Counted from the first letter of the stretch, positions 1 to 8,062 are shown. The stretch: DNA of 57,032 nucleotides from a virus (IMGVR_UViG_3300017963_000310:1-57032), one strand, 5' to 3'. Program-made: numbers and translations. The notes: generated from the sequence alone by a model not told the origin.

Positions 1-212
1 AACTCACTTTGACAAACAAGTCAAGACTATTGCTCTGTGTGTTAATCAACTCACTTTGACAAACAAGTCAAGACTATTAACGCACAGCATAATCAACTCA
101 CTTTGACAGACAAGTCAAGACTATTGCTCTGTGTGTTAATCAACTCACTTTGACAAACAAGTCAAGACTATTAACGCACAGCATAATCAACTCACTTTGA
201 CAGACAAGTCAA
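1..212. repeat. 47-bp tandem repeat array (left end)
   Basis: Four full 47-bp units start at 1, 48, 95 and 142, and a partial unit runs from 189 to 212. Every unit contains the dyad TTGAC, 6 nt, GTCAA (last copy 197-212). The remaining part alternates between two forms, ATTGCTCTGTGTGTTAAT and ATTAACGCACAGCATAAT, which are nearly reverse complements of each other. The array lies just beyond the 3' end of the leftmost gene and continues at the other end of the window, so the two halves most likely join in a circular molecule. Iterated dyads of this kind are known as iterons, partition sites or repressor sites; the sequence alone does not decide. Confidence 0.9.
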
Positions 213-214
213 TC

Positions 215-928
215 CTACTCCGCCGGGGTACTACCGTTAGTTAACAGCGGTACCTCTTGCCGTTCCATGAGTGTGAAATGCCCCTTGCGCTGGGACTCCA
301 TCACGGCAACAGTCTTATAGGGTCCGTACAGCTTGTTTTTGTAGGGCGAGTAAAAGCACCGGGCCAGTACCTCGGGCGGCGCGTCTAGCACACCGGGGCT
401 GCCCTCCTGTAACTGGTTTACGAGCTCTTTGTAGCGCCGTAGCTCGGCCCGCAGCTTTTTGACGACGTCGGTTTCATGCTGGGCGCTGCCCCGGTTAGCG
501 ATAGCGTATAGGGTGGCGAACAGGGGTAGAGCTATCGGCATGAGCACGATCCGGGCGTTAACCCATCCGTTTAGCCGGGACTCCCATTCCCCTGTGACAC
601 CGGCTGCATACATGAACTGGCTGGCGTGGTGCAGCGCATACAGCACTTGGGTGTACGCGCTAGCCACGGCGGCGATGGCGAACGCGATGGCCATCGATGT
701 CGACCAGCCATGGGATAAACGCCGGGCAGTGACCATCATGCCCACGTCGATCGCTATGGCCCCCAGCACGCCCTGCAAACCCCACCACAACTGACCGATC
801 GTATCGTCCGGCATGACGCCCTGCAGCGTGATGGCCATCGACCAGGTAGTGTGGGTAAACGTCGCGAAAGCCACGGCGAGATACACCCAGGTTAACGCGG
901 TGAGCGACATCGCTCGTCGTATGATCAT
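215..928 (-). CDS. Membrane protein with four predicted helices and cytoplasmic coiled coil
   Basis: About 237 residues. I do not recognise a family. The first 165 residues hold four hydrophobic segments (near residues 8-30, 45-68, 78-103 and 123-143), followed by a charged probable coiled coil (VVKKLRAELRRYKELVNQL) and a soluble tail. The start at 928 is chosen because GGAGG lies 5 nt upstream; the longer reading frame to 1012 would read through an operator-like site at 991-1002. It is the last gene of the leftward arm but has its own upstream region with four GAAC-N4-GTTC boxes, so it is probably controlled separately from the replication operon. A role at the cell envelope (exclusion, holin-like, signalling) is possible but unproven. 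Confidence 0.8.
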   Translation of the reverse strand: MIIRRAMSLTALTWVYLAVAFATFTHTTWSMAITLQGVMPDDTIGQLWWGLQGVLGAIAIDVGMMVTARRLSHGWSTSMAIAFAIAAVASAYTQVLYALHHASQFMYAAGVTGEWESRLNGWVNARIVLMPIALPLFATLYAIANRGSAQHETDVVKKLRAELRRYKELVNQLQEGSPGVLDAPPEVLARCFYSPYKNKLYGPYKTVAVMESQRKGHFTLMERQEVPLLTNGSTPAE

Positions 929-966
929 GTTGGCCTCCATTCTGTGTTTAGCGCGGTTGAGCTCGG

Positions 967-1096
967 AATAGCGTCCTAGCCTATTCGTTAGAACAAACGT
1001 TCTCAATTCCAAAATAGAACAGTCGTTCTGTAAACCGCAATTCCAAAATAGAACAGTCGTTCTGTAAACCGCAATTCCAAAATAGAACAGTCGTTC
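967..1096. promoter_or_regulatory. Four GAAC-N4-GTTC operator-like boxes upstream of the leftmost gene
   Basis: GAACAAACGTTC at 991-1002 and GAACAGTCGTTC at 1017-1028, 1051-1062 and 1085-1096; the last three sit in exact 34-bp direct repeats. A 19-mer at 967-985 (minus strand AATAGGCTAGGACGCTATT) has relatives in the 32.4 kb region. GAAC-N4-GTTC is the core of the Gram-positive-type LexA (SOS) box. Placement just upstream of the ribosome site of the membrane protein gene suggests repression of that gene by host LexA or a phage regulator. Confidence 0.8.
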
Positions 1097-1098
1097 GT

Positions 1099-1123
1099 CA
1101 GAATAGCGTACGGCGCTATTCTG
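1099..1123 (-). other. Inverted repeat overlapping the helicase stop codon
   Basis: Ten-bp perfect arms CAGAATAGCG and CGCTATTCTG separated by 5 nt span the stop codon of the helicase gene. No T-run follows on the minus strand, so it may be a transcript-end hairpin or a protein site rather than a classical terminator. Confidence 0.6.
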
Positions 1124-2477
1124 CGGGAAACGGCAGTTCGTCCAGAATAGCGTCTACCACCGCGCGCTTATCCCGCAGGGCGCGGTGGATCTTGGTGTCG
1201 ACCGTGCCCTTAGTCAACAGGTGGAGATACGTCACGGCGTGCTGCTGACCAGGGCGCATGATGCGGGCGCGGCTCTGTAGGTATGCGCCCAGATCAAAGG
1301 TCAAATCGTAGTATAGCACGTACCGGGCCCGGGTCATGCTGATGCCCTCGCTGCCCGCCTTGATCTGCACCACCAGGGCGTTATACATTCCGCTCTGCCA
1401 TTCGGCCAGTTGGTGGTGTGTTCCTGATAGCTCGGCGGCGCTGCGGCCAGCCCGGGCTAGCTCTTCTAGCACGAGCTGGATGCTGTGCCGGAACAGGCAA
1501 AACACCACCAGCGGCTCTCCGGGCGGCAAGTCGCGCAGCGTATCACGCAGCAGCATACGCTTAGCCCGAGAGATGACCTCGTGCGTTCCGTCATCATACT
1601 GTAGTAGCCCAGCGCTGGCGATCTGGTGCAGGCGCAGCAGCTTGGTCAGGGCGTTAGAGACAGTAACGATCCCGGCTGCGGTCCCGGCGATAAACTCTTT
1701 GTGCAGATCGCGGTATACCCGCTTGGCTTTGGGTTCTAGTACGGCGTAGCGCTCCTGGTCCACCTCGGGCGGTAGATCCAGCACATCCCGGGTACGTACC
1801 TGGACCGACAGGCTAGCGATCTTCTCGCTTAGCTCTCCCTGGTTGACCCACCGTATGACCTCGCGGTTTTCGAAGCCGCCCATGATCGCGTACCGAGCCC
1901 GGAAGTCCTCAAAGCGGGTCCCGAACACCCACGGGGCCAGAAAACGGAACTGAGCGTACACGTCGAGCGGTGAGTTGGGCATCGGGGTGCCGGTCAAAGC
2001 CAGTCGGCGAGGCATACGGCGGCCCAGGTGCCCGAAGAACTTGGAAGCTTTGCCCCCGGGGCTCTTGATACGGTGGCTTTCGTCCAACACGCACAAATCC
2101 CACTCGATAGAGCGCAGAGTAGCCGCCAGTACCGGACGCCAGGCGCTTTCATAGTTGAGTATGGCCCACAGTGGGCGGCGTTGCTGGAAAGCCTGTGTGG
2201 CATGGTTGGCCAACGCGGCGGCTTTGCCTTTAGAGTCACGCTGGTCGGGCGCTACCACGTACCACGGACGGCGCGACCAACGAACCACCTCTTCGGGCCA
2301 GACCGACAGCACGCCCTTAGGGCAGATTAGCAACACCCGGTTACAGTCCCAGCGGTCGGCCAGGTCGACAGCTATCCGGCTCTTACCGGCTCCCATGTCC
2401 AAGAACAGGCCAAACGCCTCGTACTGAGCGGCGGTATCCAGGGCGGCTTGCTGGTGTGGCCAGCGGGGCGGTGTCAT
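1116..2477 (-). CDS. SNF2-type superfamily 2 helicase
   Basis: 453 residues, a compact two-RecA-fold SF2 ATPase of the SNF2/RapA group common in phage replication modules. Visible motifs: Walker A region DMGAGKSR (about residues 27-34), motif II DESH (about 132-135), motif III LTGTPMP, and motif VI QSRARIMRPGQ near residue 400. It would translocate on double-stranded DNA and remodel replication or recombination intermediates. The ATG overlaps the end of the upstream VRR-NUC gene by 4 bp and has GGAG upstream, so the two are translationally coupled. Distal gene of the long replication operon. Confidence 0.93.
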   Translation of the reverse strand: MTPPRWPHQQAALDTAAQYEAFGLFLDMGAGKSRIAVDLADRWDCNRVLLICPKGVLSVWPEEVVRWSRRPWYVVAPDQRDSKGKAAALANHATQAFQQRRPLWAILNYESAWRPVLAATLRSIEWDLCVLDESHRIKSPGGKASKFFGHLGRRMPRRLALTGTPMPNSPLDVYAQFRFLAPWVFGTRFEDFRARYAIMGGFENREVIRWVNQGELSEKIASLSVQVRTRDVLDLPPEVDQERYAVLEPKAKRVYRDLHKEFIAGTAAGIVTVSNALTKLLRLHQIASAGLLQYDDGTHEVISRAKRMLLRDTLRDLPPGEPLVVFCLFRHSIQLVLEELARAGRSAAELSGTHHQLAEWQSGMYNALVVQIKAGSEGISMTRARYVLYYDLTFDLGAYLQSRARIMRPGQQHAVTYLHLLTKGTVDTKIHRALRDKRAVVDAILDELPFPAE

Positions 2478-2902
2478 GGCCTACTCCGGTATAACTGCTG
2501 TTCGGTGGTGACGACCCGGTGCAATCGTTGCTCACAGAGCAGCACTACCTCAAACGGGTCGCGTGGGTTGAGCTCGTCCAGTACTCGTAGGGCACTGCCA
2601 CAATGTGGGCAAGGATAGGGCAGTACATCTCCACATATCCGCAGCGCTTCCTCGGGGCTGGTGGCCACCCCGGCTCGAGCTCCCACCGACCGCCAACGTT
2701 TAAGCTGTGCGGCCTGGAGGGGCGTTAGCCGCCCCTCCTTGGTCTTGACCTCGATCGCCACAAACCGACCATGAAAGCAGGCAAACAGATCAGGGCGTCC
2801 ACGTTCGGTATACACTCCGGTGTTTTTGGTAGCGTCGGCCCCCTGATCCTGGATGGCCCGTATGATGGCCCGCACGACCGAGCTTTCAGAAGGGCAAGTC
2901 AT
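2474..2902 (-). CDS. VRR-NUC domain nuclease
   Basis: 142 residues. The core GRPDLFACFHGRFVAIEVKT gives the PD-(D/E)XK pattern of the VRR-NUC family (D near residue 38, E-x-K near 51-53), followed by GRLTPLQ. These small nucleases cut branched DNA and often sit beside SNF2-like helicases in phages, as here. After the nuclease core comes a CPHC pair and a later Cys, possibly a small zinc site. RBS AGGA upstream; it overlaps the end of the preceding gene by 17 bp. Confidence 0.9.
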   Translation of the reverse strand: MTCPSESSVVRAIIRAIQDQGADATKNTGVYTERGRPDLFACFHGRFVAIEVKTKEGRLTPLQAAQLKRWRSVGARAGVATSPEEALRICGDVLPYPCPHCGSALRVLDELNPRDPFEVVLLCEQRLHRVVTTEQQLYRSRP

Positions 2903-3614
2903 CGTCCATCCTGGACAAGAACTCGGCTTCTAGCGCAGCCAGGTCTTGGTCGGTCAGCCTGCAGTGCAGGATATAGTTGACCGCAGCCCGGAGATCGGGC
3001 ACCTGCACCACGTCGTGCGCCTCTAGGCTAACTAATGATCCGATCACTATCACCGACTTACCCAGTGCGCGGGCGTATTCAATCTCACGGATAGTACCGA
3101 AGCCCCGGCCCGGGCCCTTTAGGTTGGCTAGCACCAAAGTGCAGTGCTGGATGGCAGCCCGGTTGATGCTGCTAACCGCCTGGGCCATGGCCTGGTGTAC
3201 GTCTTTCAAGTCGGGCAGCTCATAGGCGGTTAGTGGGTTAAAGCAGGCCACCCCTCGCTGGGTTAGTAGCTGCTCAGCCTGATCACGCCAGCAGGCCCCA
3301 TCTACTACGTCGATGTCGTCGATCGGCCCAGCCAGGTACACCATGACCGTGTCGCTGGGCCACTCATCCCGGGCCACCAACAGGGCGATGACGGCATAGC
3401 CTGCGATGTCTTTGATGGTGTCTTCCAGGCTCTCGTTGTCCGGCTGTTGGCCGTTTTGAGCCAGGTTACGCAGGCGCACGATCTTGTCGGTTAGGCGCAT
3501 AGCCACCCCGGGTAGCCCGAGGTGGTATATGTTGTCGCGCGAGTAGTCGCGGCCTTTACCGCCTAGCATCGTGTCTAGCTCGTCTAGTATGGCCTTAATC
3601 TCGGGCGCTGACAT
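2886..3614 (-). CDS. Fusion of NMAD1 (DUF1599) domain and nucleoside 2-deoxyribosyltransferase-like domain
   Basis: 242 residues. The N-terminal part (about 1-85) shows the nucleotide-modification-associated domain 1 pattern: GRDYS, DKIVRLRNL, and NESLEDTIKDIAGYA (residues 60-74), an acidic helical core like that of all-alpha NTP pyrophosphatases. The C-terminal part (about 91-215) has VYLAGP, then NLKGPGRGFGTIREIEYARALGK (written here only to mark residues 165-186), the nucleoside deoxyribosyltransferase/DNPH1 fold, with Glu177 as likely nucleophile. Start at 3614 chosen for GAGGTG upstream; it overlaps purZ by 20 bp. In Z-genome phages MazZ makes dGMP and DatZ destroys dATP; this fusion could supply one or both steps. 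That role is inference. Confidence 0.82.
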   Translation of the reverse strand: MSAPEIKAILDELDTMLGGKGRDYSRDNIYHLGLPGVAMRLTDKIVRLRNLAQNGQQPDNESLEDTIKDIAGYAVIALLVARDEWPSDTVMVYLAGPIDDIDVVDGACWRDQAEQLLTQRGVACFNPLTAYELPDLKDVHQAMAQAVSSINRAAIQHCTLVLANLKGPGRGFGTIREIEYARALGKSVIVIGSLVSLEAHDVVQVPDLRAAVNYILHCRLTDQDLAALEAEFLSRMDDDLPF

Positions 3615-4689
3615 GCGGCACCTCAACGATCGACCACTCTGGCCCCCCGGTCCCAACGAACAGAACCGGTAGATCGAACTCCTGCTCTATCTGGCGCACG
3701 ACTACCCGCCCTTTTTCACTCAGGTCGTCCCAGCGGGTTTTGCCCTCGTCCTCTGGGCTGACGTAGTCCAGGAAGTTGAGCGCCAACCAATGCGGGCCGT
3801 TGACCCGGATGGCGTGTTCCACCAGGCGCGGATTAAACTCGGCCACGCGTCGAACTTTCTTGGTGACGGTGGTGTGCTCCAGCACCGGTCGGCCTACCCG
3901 GGCGCTTAGCTCTTCCCAGCTGATTTCGTCGGCAATCGGCCCGCTGTTGCCACCGACCCGGATCGGGTAGGTACGGATCACCAGGCCCACCTCGGTTACG
4001 GCATGCGGGGGCAGGCCGACGTCGGCGGCGAACTGGGCCGCGTTGGTGTCGTTACTGGTGACGTAGGGCCAGTGGCCATGGATCAAGGACAGCCCAAAGC
4101 CTTGCGCGCCCTCTAACAGGATGCGGCTGTTGGCCTGCCGGGCCTGGTGCAGCCATTGGGCGGTGTCAAGTAGGATACTCTGCAGCGCCCAACCGTTACC
4201 AAGCGTGTGATCGAACGCGACGTCGCGCATGCGCTTAAAATGGTCCGGGTTGCGCCGGATACGATCCAAACGCGCAGCGCCTACGCCTTCACCGGTGGAC
4301 CCGATGCGGGCGTGCAGTTCGCCTTGCGTGCCACCCTCTTCGGCGTGGTGTTGGTGCCCGATGATGCCCGCCCCCAGATCGACCCGCACGCGTTCGTAAA
4401 TGGTGGGGTCGACCTCGGCGATAGCGTCTAGCTCTTGCACTAAGAGCTTGGGGTCGACTAGTGCTCCGGCCCCGATGATGAGCGTAGCCTTGGGGTTAAT
4501 CCACCCACACGGCACGCTCTGCATGGCCCATGTGCGCCCTTGGTGTTTGAAGGAGTGGCCCGCGTTGGGTCCCCCTACCCGGACGTGTACGTCGTACTGT
4601 TGGGCTAGGTACTTAACGATGTTGCCTTTGCCCTCGCTGCCGTACTGGCCACCTATGATAGCTAGGACGGCGGGGTGTTGCTGTTGCAT
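3595..4689 (-). CDS. purZ: PurZ, aminoadenylosuccinate synthetase for 2-aminoadenine DNA
   Basis: 364 residues, an adenylosuccinate synthetase homologue shorter than bacterial PurA (about 430). The P-loop reads GGQYGSEGKGN (residues 13-23): Ser18 stands where PurA has its catalytic Asp (GDEGKG). That exchange is the known hallmark of PurZ, which joins aspartate to dGMP to make the precursor of dZMP; host PurB completes the step. The conserved GPNAGHS with His45 is intact. The gene lies between a PolA-type polymerase with one small gene between them and the NMAD1-NDT fusion, as expected for a Z-synthesis cluster. RBS GAGGAG lies somewhat far (about 11 nt) from the ATG. Confidence 0.95.
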   Translation of the reverse strand: MQQQHPAVLAIIGGQYGSEGKGNIVKYLAQQYDVHVRVGGPNAGHSFKHQGRTWAMQSVPCGWINPKATLIIGAGALVDPKLLVQELDAIAEVDPTIYERVRVDLGAGIIGHQHHAEEGGTQGELHARIGSTGEGVGAARLDRIRRNPDHFKRMRDVAFDHTLGNGWALQSILLDTAQWLHQARQANSRILLEGAQGFGLSLIHGHWPYVTSNDTNAAQFAADVGLPPHAVTEVGLVIRTYPIRVGGNSGPIADEISWEELSARVGRPVLEHTTVTKKVRRVAEFNPRLVEHAIRVNGPHWLALNFLDYVSPEDEGKTRWDDLSEKGRVVVRQIEQEFDLPVLFVGTGGPEWSIVEVPHVSARD

Positions 4690-4964
4690 GATGGTTTGTG
4701 CTCCTCTGGTAAGTCGGTAGGTGCTAGGTCTAGTATCTGGTGGACGCTAGACAGGCGGCGCTGGACACCAGCGGCGATGCGCTGGGCACCAGCCTGGGCG
4801 AGTGCCAGGTTTTCACACGCTAAACCGTGCTTATGCTGGTCATCGGCGGTATCGATCAGTAGCTGTAGGTAGTCCAGGTGATCGAGGGCGCTAGCTAGGC
4901 CTTCGAGCATCTCGGGTAACCGTACCAAGTACGGCTGTAGTTGAACATAGCGGTTATCAGTCAT
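4662..4964 (-). CDS. Small unknown protein between dpoZ and purZ
   Basis: 100 residues; no family recognised. Mostly helical in appearance (PEMLEGLASALDHLDYLQLL, then an Ala-rich stretch), with an unstructured tail DLPEEHKPSCNSNTPPS. The ATG at 4964 overlaps the polymerase stop (ATGACTGA) and has GGGGAG 7 nt upstream; its 3' end overlaps purZ by 28 bp. This tight placement between two Z-metabolism genes suggests a linked role, for example a subunit or a helical NTP-binding protein, but no MazG or HD motif can be seen. Confidence 0.8.
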   Translation of the reverse strand: MTDNRYVQLQPYLVRLPEMLEGLASALDHLDYLQLLIDTADDQHKHGLACENLALAQAGAQRIAAGVQRRLSSVHQILDLAPTDLPEEHKPSCNSNTPPS

Positions 4965-6666
4965 CAAGCATCTCCCCTAGACGCGTGCCGATCTTAACGT
5001 CCACCGCCATCGGGGCGCTGATCCAGCTGGGTACGTCCAGCATGATCTCCTCAACCGCGGCGGCTACCTCGTGTATGCCGTCCAGCGGCGTCTCTATCAG
5101 AAAGTCATCGTGGACCTGCAGCAGTAGATGGGTGTGGTCATCGCATAGCTCCTGGTCGATGCGCATCATGTCTTCGCGCATGATCTCGGCTACTGTGCCC
5201 TGGATGAGATTACTCATCGCTTTGTGGGCGGGGGCTCGTTTCCGGTCGTTGTAGTGCCGCCGTCGTCCGGTGTACAACTGGATGTAACCCCGAGTCTGGG
5301 CTATCCGTTGGGCGCGGTGGTACAGGTCCCGAAAACCGGGATACGCCCCGCGGTGTTGCCCTAGCAGCGCTTGGGCTTCTTTGTATGAGATGTGCAGGTC
5401 GTTAGCTAACGGGCCAGCCCCCATGCCGTACACCATGCCGAAGTTGATGCGTTTAGCAAAGTGCCGCGGTAAGCCTAGCTGCTCGGCGGTCGCGCTGTGT
5501 GGGTCCAGGCCCTGTTCTAACGCCCGGATCAAACCGGTCTCACGGGCATAGTGGGCCCCCACCCGTACCTCGGCTTGTTGGTAGTCGATCGCGATTAAAC
5601 CGTAACCCGGGCGGGCGACGATGACGTCCTTGACCTTGTACACCTCGGTGCGCACCGGCAGCGCTTGCAGGTTGGGGCTGTTGCACGACAGGCGGCTGCT
5701 GACCGTACCGGTGACGTTGAGGTTGGGATGCAGGATGTGTTGCCCGTCCATCTCCTCCAGAAAACGCCGGTAGTAACTGGTCAAGGCCCGGTGCCAGGCC
5801 CGGTAGGTTAGCATCAGCTGCGCGCCGGGGTGATCAGGCATGGTTTCTAATACATCGGCTGCTGAGCTCTGTACACCTAGCCAGGCCTGTACTTGCTTGG
5901 CGCTGCGCGGGTTGAGCTCGTAGCCTGCCAGAGCCTGAATACGGGCTTCGGTGACGGTGTGCTGCTCCTCGCACTCGGCCATGTATTGCTCGATCAGCGG
6001 TACGTCCAACTGCACGCCGTACAGCATCAAGCGGATAATCAGGTGGTTGTACGCGTTGACCTGCAGCCCTAGGTCGTGGAAATACCGCTTAGCCAGGTAT
6101 TGGTGCGCCAGCTCGGCCAGGGCCCAAGTCAGATCGACGTCCTGCACAGCGTACGACTCCACCAAGACAGCCGGTAACTGCCACATGTCGCCCTTGTTTA
6201 AGCCTCCACGCTTACCTAGCGCAGCCTGTAGCTCTCGCTCTTGGGCCTGGGCGTTGCTGTCGATGTACTTAGCCCCTAACTCTTTGAGCTTAAGACTGGG
6301 CTCGTTCTCGTTGAGCAGATGGATCAGGACCATGGTGTCCTCTAGCCGGACGGGGTGCACAGGAAAATCCCAGCCTGCTTGGACCATAAACGCTATATCA
6401 AAGGACCAGTTATGGCCCCGCCATACTGGCGCGTGATAGGTGGCTTCTATCAAAGCGGGTAGTTGTTCGAGCGGTAGGTTGTCCCCCTCTTTGTGCCGGA
6501 AAGGGAAGTAATAGCCTGTGCGTGGGGTACGCACCGCCACCCCGCAGATGCGATCACGGTGTGGCCCCCAGCGCTGTAACCCGGTGGTTTCCAGGTCGAT
6601 AGCTAACATCTCGCTGTTGGCGATGTCCTGCAGGGCGGCCTGAAAATCGGCCTGAGTGACTAGCAT
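4957..6666 (-). CDS. dpoZ: PolA-family DNA polymerase with 3'-5' exonuclease, DpoZ-like
   Basis: 569 residues. N-terminal DnaQ-type exonuclease: AIDLETTGL (Asp24, Glu26), HNWSFD (Asp90) and YAVQDVD (Asp176), all acidic residues kept. Polymerase motifs follow: motif A IAIDYQQAEVRV (Asp361), motif B RHFAKRINFGMVYG (Lys405), motif C LLLQVHDD (His519, Asp520). There is no 5'-nuclease domain. PolA enzymes next to purZ in Z phages (DpoZ) prefer dZTP over dATP; the neighbourhood supports that label, which I infer rather than see. TAATG overlap with the preceding gene; GGAGG upstream of the start. Confidence 0.92.
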   Translation of the reverse strand: MLVTQADFQAALQDIANSEMLAIDLETTGLQRWGPHRDRICGVAVRTPRTGYYFPFRHKEGDNLPLEQLPALIEATYHAPVWRGHNWSFDIAFMVQAGWDFPVHPVRLEDTMVLIHLLNENEPSLKLKELGAKYIDSNAQAQERELQAALGKRGGLNKGDMWQLPAVLVESYAVQDVDLTWALAELAHQYLAKRYFHDLGLQVNAYNHLIIRLMLYGVQLDVPLIEQYMAECEEQHTVTEARIQALAGYELNPRSAKQVQAWLGVQSSAADVLETMPDHPGAQLMLTYRAWHRALTSYYRRFLEEMDGQHILHPNLNVTGTVSSRLSCNSPNLQALPVRTEVYKVKDVIVARPGYGLIAIDYQQAEVRVGAHYARETGLIRALEQGLDPHSATAEQLGLPRHFAKRINFGMVYGMGAGPLANDLHISYKEAQALLGQHRGAYPGFRDLYHRAQRIAQTRGYIQLYTGRRRHYNDRKRAPAHKAMSNLIQGTVAEIMREDMMRIDQELCDDHTHLLLQVHDDFLIETPLDGIHEVAAAVEEIMLDVPSWISAPMAVDVKIGTRLGEMLDD

Positions 6667-7016
6667 TAGTCCTCCTCAGGGGCAGGCGTGCACCAGCCCG
6701 CCTGCAGGGCTGTCCACCGGTGGCTGTTGTTCAGTAGTTGCTGCACCTCCTGCTTGTTACTGTGGACGTGCAGCCGCTCCTGGTGCCAGTGCGCAAACAG
6801 CACCGAGTGATTGCCCGGACCCGCCTCGGATAGGAAAGCGATCATGCGCGGGCCGTGTTCGTACGCTTGGCTATCCTTATACACGGTAAACAGTACGTTA
6901 TCAGGGTTTATCTCTGGCCAGGTAGCGTGGATAAGCTCGGCCAGACATCTTGCGGCGGCGTCTCGATCGGTAGCGACGCTGCGCATGGTGAACAGGGTCA
7001 CGAGTTGTAACTGCAT
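6666..7016 (-). CDS. Unknown small protein upstream of the polymerase
   Basis: 116 residues, no family recognised. It reads as a compact alpha/beta protein with several aromatic and His residues (FAHWHQERLHVHS near residues 73-85) and an acidic end. RBS GGAGAG upstream of ATG; its stop shares one base with the polymerase start. Presence inside the replication operon suggests a DNA-metabolism accessory role, otherwise unknown. Confidence 0.8.
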   Translation of the reverse strand: MQLQLVTLFTMRSVATDRDAAARCLAELIHATWPEINPDNVLFTVYKDSQAYEHGPRMIAFLSEAGPGNHSVLFAHWHQERLHVHSNKQEVQQLLNNSHRWTALQAGWCTPAPEED

Positions 7017-7025
7017 GGTGCTCTC

Positions 7026-7535
7026 CTAAAAAAACTCGCGGTGGTCGAGGCACGCGACGGCGTCAGCGATGTCTTGTTTAGTAATCCACCGGCCCTGAAA
7101 GGTACCGGTCTCGGACGGGCGCTGCAGGTCCCACACGAACCAAGCGTACGTGTCCGGGTTGAAATCCTGCCCCATCTGCGCCGGGTGAAGATCGCGCAGG
7201 TGCACCCGGGTTAAACCAGTGCTTTCGAAATCAGCGCGGTGAAACTGTAGGTATCGGGGCGGCATGAGTAACGCGATCTTATGTGTAGCGCAGTGCACCA
7301 TCTTGTTAACCCAGAGTAAGCGATCAAAAGACGGCGGCTGGCCAATGATATTAGGCACTGGGGCCCCCTCGCAGTGTAGCAGAGAGCGAGACGCGGTGCA
7401 GACCGGCAGACCCCAGGCCCGTAAGACCTGGGGAAAGCCGGTGATGTCCCGCGTGGGGTCCCACACCAGCCCCTCGAAACGCTCCATGGATAGTAGCCCG
7501 AGGAGCGCGTCTCGGTGAGATGGTCGGGGCCCCAT
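7026..7535 (-). CDS. Degenerate adenine-methyltransferase-like protein
   Basis: 169 residues. The layout resembles small phage N6-adenine methyltransferases: WDPT near the start where motif I would be, then IIGQPPSFDRLLWVNK where the catalytic (D/N)PPY lies, then IALLMPPRYLQFHRADF and a YAWFVWD strand. Here the catalytic tetrapeptide reads QPPS and the SAM-binding glycine motif is not evident, so it is probably either inactive or changed in substrate. In a Z-DNA phage a target other than adenine would make sense. It starts 2 bp after the ssDNA-binding protein gene. Assignment is by pattern only. Confidence 0.6.
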   Translation of the reverse strand: MGPRPSHRDALLGLLSMERFEGLVWDPTRDITGFPQVLRAWGLPVCTASRSLLHCEGAPVPNIIGQPPSFDRLLWVNKMVHCATHKIALLMPPRYLQFHRADFESTGLTRVHLRDLHPAQMGQDFNPDTYAWFVWDLQRPSETGTFQGRWITKQDIADAVACLDHREFF

Positions 7536-7537
7536 GA

Positions 7538-8062
7538 TTAGAACTCTTCGCCGGTGTCGGGCCCGGGGGCCTGGTCTTCGATGCGGCTGCCAGCGGCGGG
7601 TGTAGGCTCAAAGTCGGGCACTTCGCCCGCTCCGAGCTTGGTGCCAGCCCCTTCAACGGGGGCCATAACGCGCGTGATCTCGTTGCGCATCTGCTCGTTG
7701 AACATGCTTTTACCCACCACTAAGCGTACCATGGTGTTGACGTATTCCGAGTATACTAGGCGCATCTTGGTGCCCAGCTTGCCCAGGCCAGTGGCCTGCA
7801 GCATCTCGCGGATCTTCCAGGCCGAGCTCTCGCTCTTGACCGTCCAGGTGCGCAGTTCGACCCCTGCGTGCGGCGGGTCGATCAGCACGAACTCCCAGAC
7901 CAACATGTCGTTGTTGTTGCGGCTGACGGCTTCGGTGACCAGCATCAGCACCGCGCGATAGGTGCCCTCTGGTATGGTATTGTCGTCGGACCAGCCGGTG
8001 GTGTCCAGCTCGATCCCCACTTCGCCGGTTTGGTTGTTGCCACCGGGCAGATCATCAGTCAT
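7538..8062 (-). CDS. DUF669-like single-stranded DNA-binding protein
   Basis: 174 residues. IPEGTYRAVLMLV, then a long strand-rich body and SAWKIREMLQATGLGKLG match the phage DUF669 pattern (OB-fold, SSB-like). The C-terminus is long, Pro/Gly/Asp-rich and ends in an acidic tip (GPDTGEEF), as in SSB proteins that recruit partners. It stands directly downstream of the Sak4-like ATPase, a usual pairing in phage recombination modules. RBS AAGGAG upstream of ATG. Confidence 0.8.
   Translation of the reverse strand: MTDDLPGGNNQTGEVGIELDTTGWSDDNTIPEGTYRAVLMLVTEAVSRNNNDMLVWEFVLIDPPHAGVELRTWTVKSESSAWKIREMLQATGLGKLGTKMRLVYSEYVNTMVRLVVGKSMFNEQMRNEITRVMAPVEGAGTKLGAGEVPDFEPTPAAGSRIEDQAPGPDTGEEF

Noticed and set aside
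1-212. CRISPR array
   Set aside because: The repeats are contiguous 47-bp units with only two variable forms; no unique spacers and no cas genes.
215-1012. Longer start (1012) for the leftmost gene
   Set aside because: It would place an operator box inside the coding region and has no ribosome site; the ATG at 928 has GGAGG at proper distance.
2886-3614. Frameshift or misassembly joining two genes
   Set aside because: The frame is continuous, both domains are complete in pattern, and the linker is short and ordinary, so a true fusion is more likely.
3595-4689. Could be an ordinary host-type PurA (adenylosuccinate synthetase)
   Set aside because: The catalytic Asp is replaced by Ser in the P-loop and the protein is short; a PolA-type polymerase lies close by. 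This fits PurZ, not PurA.
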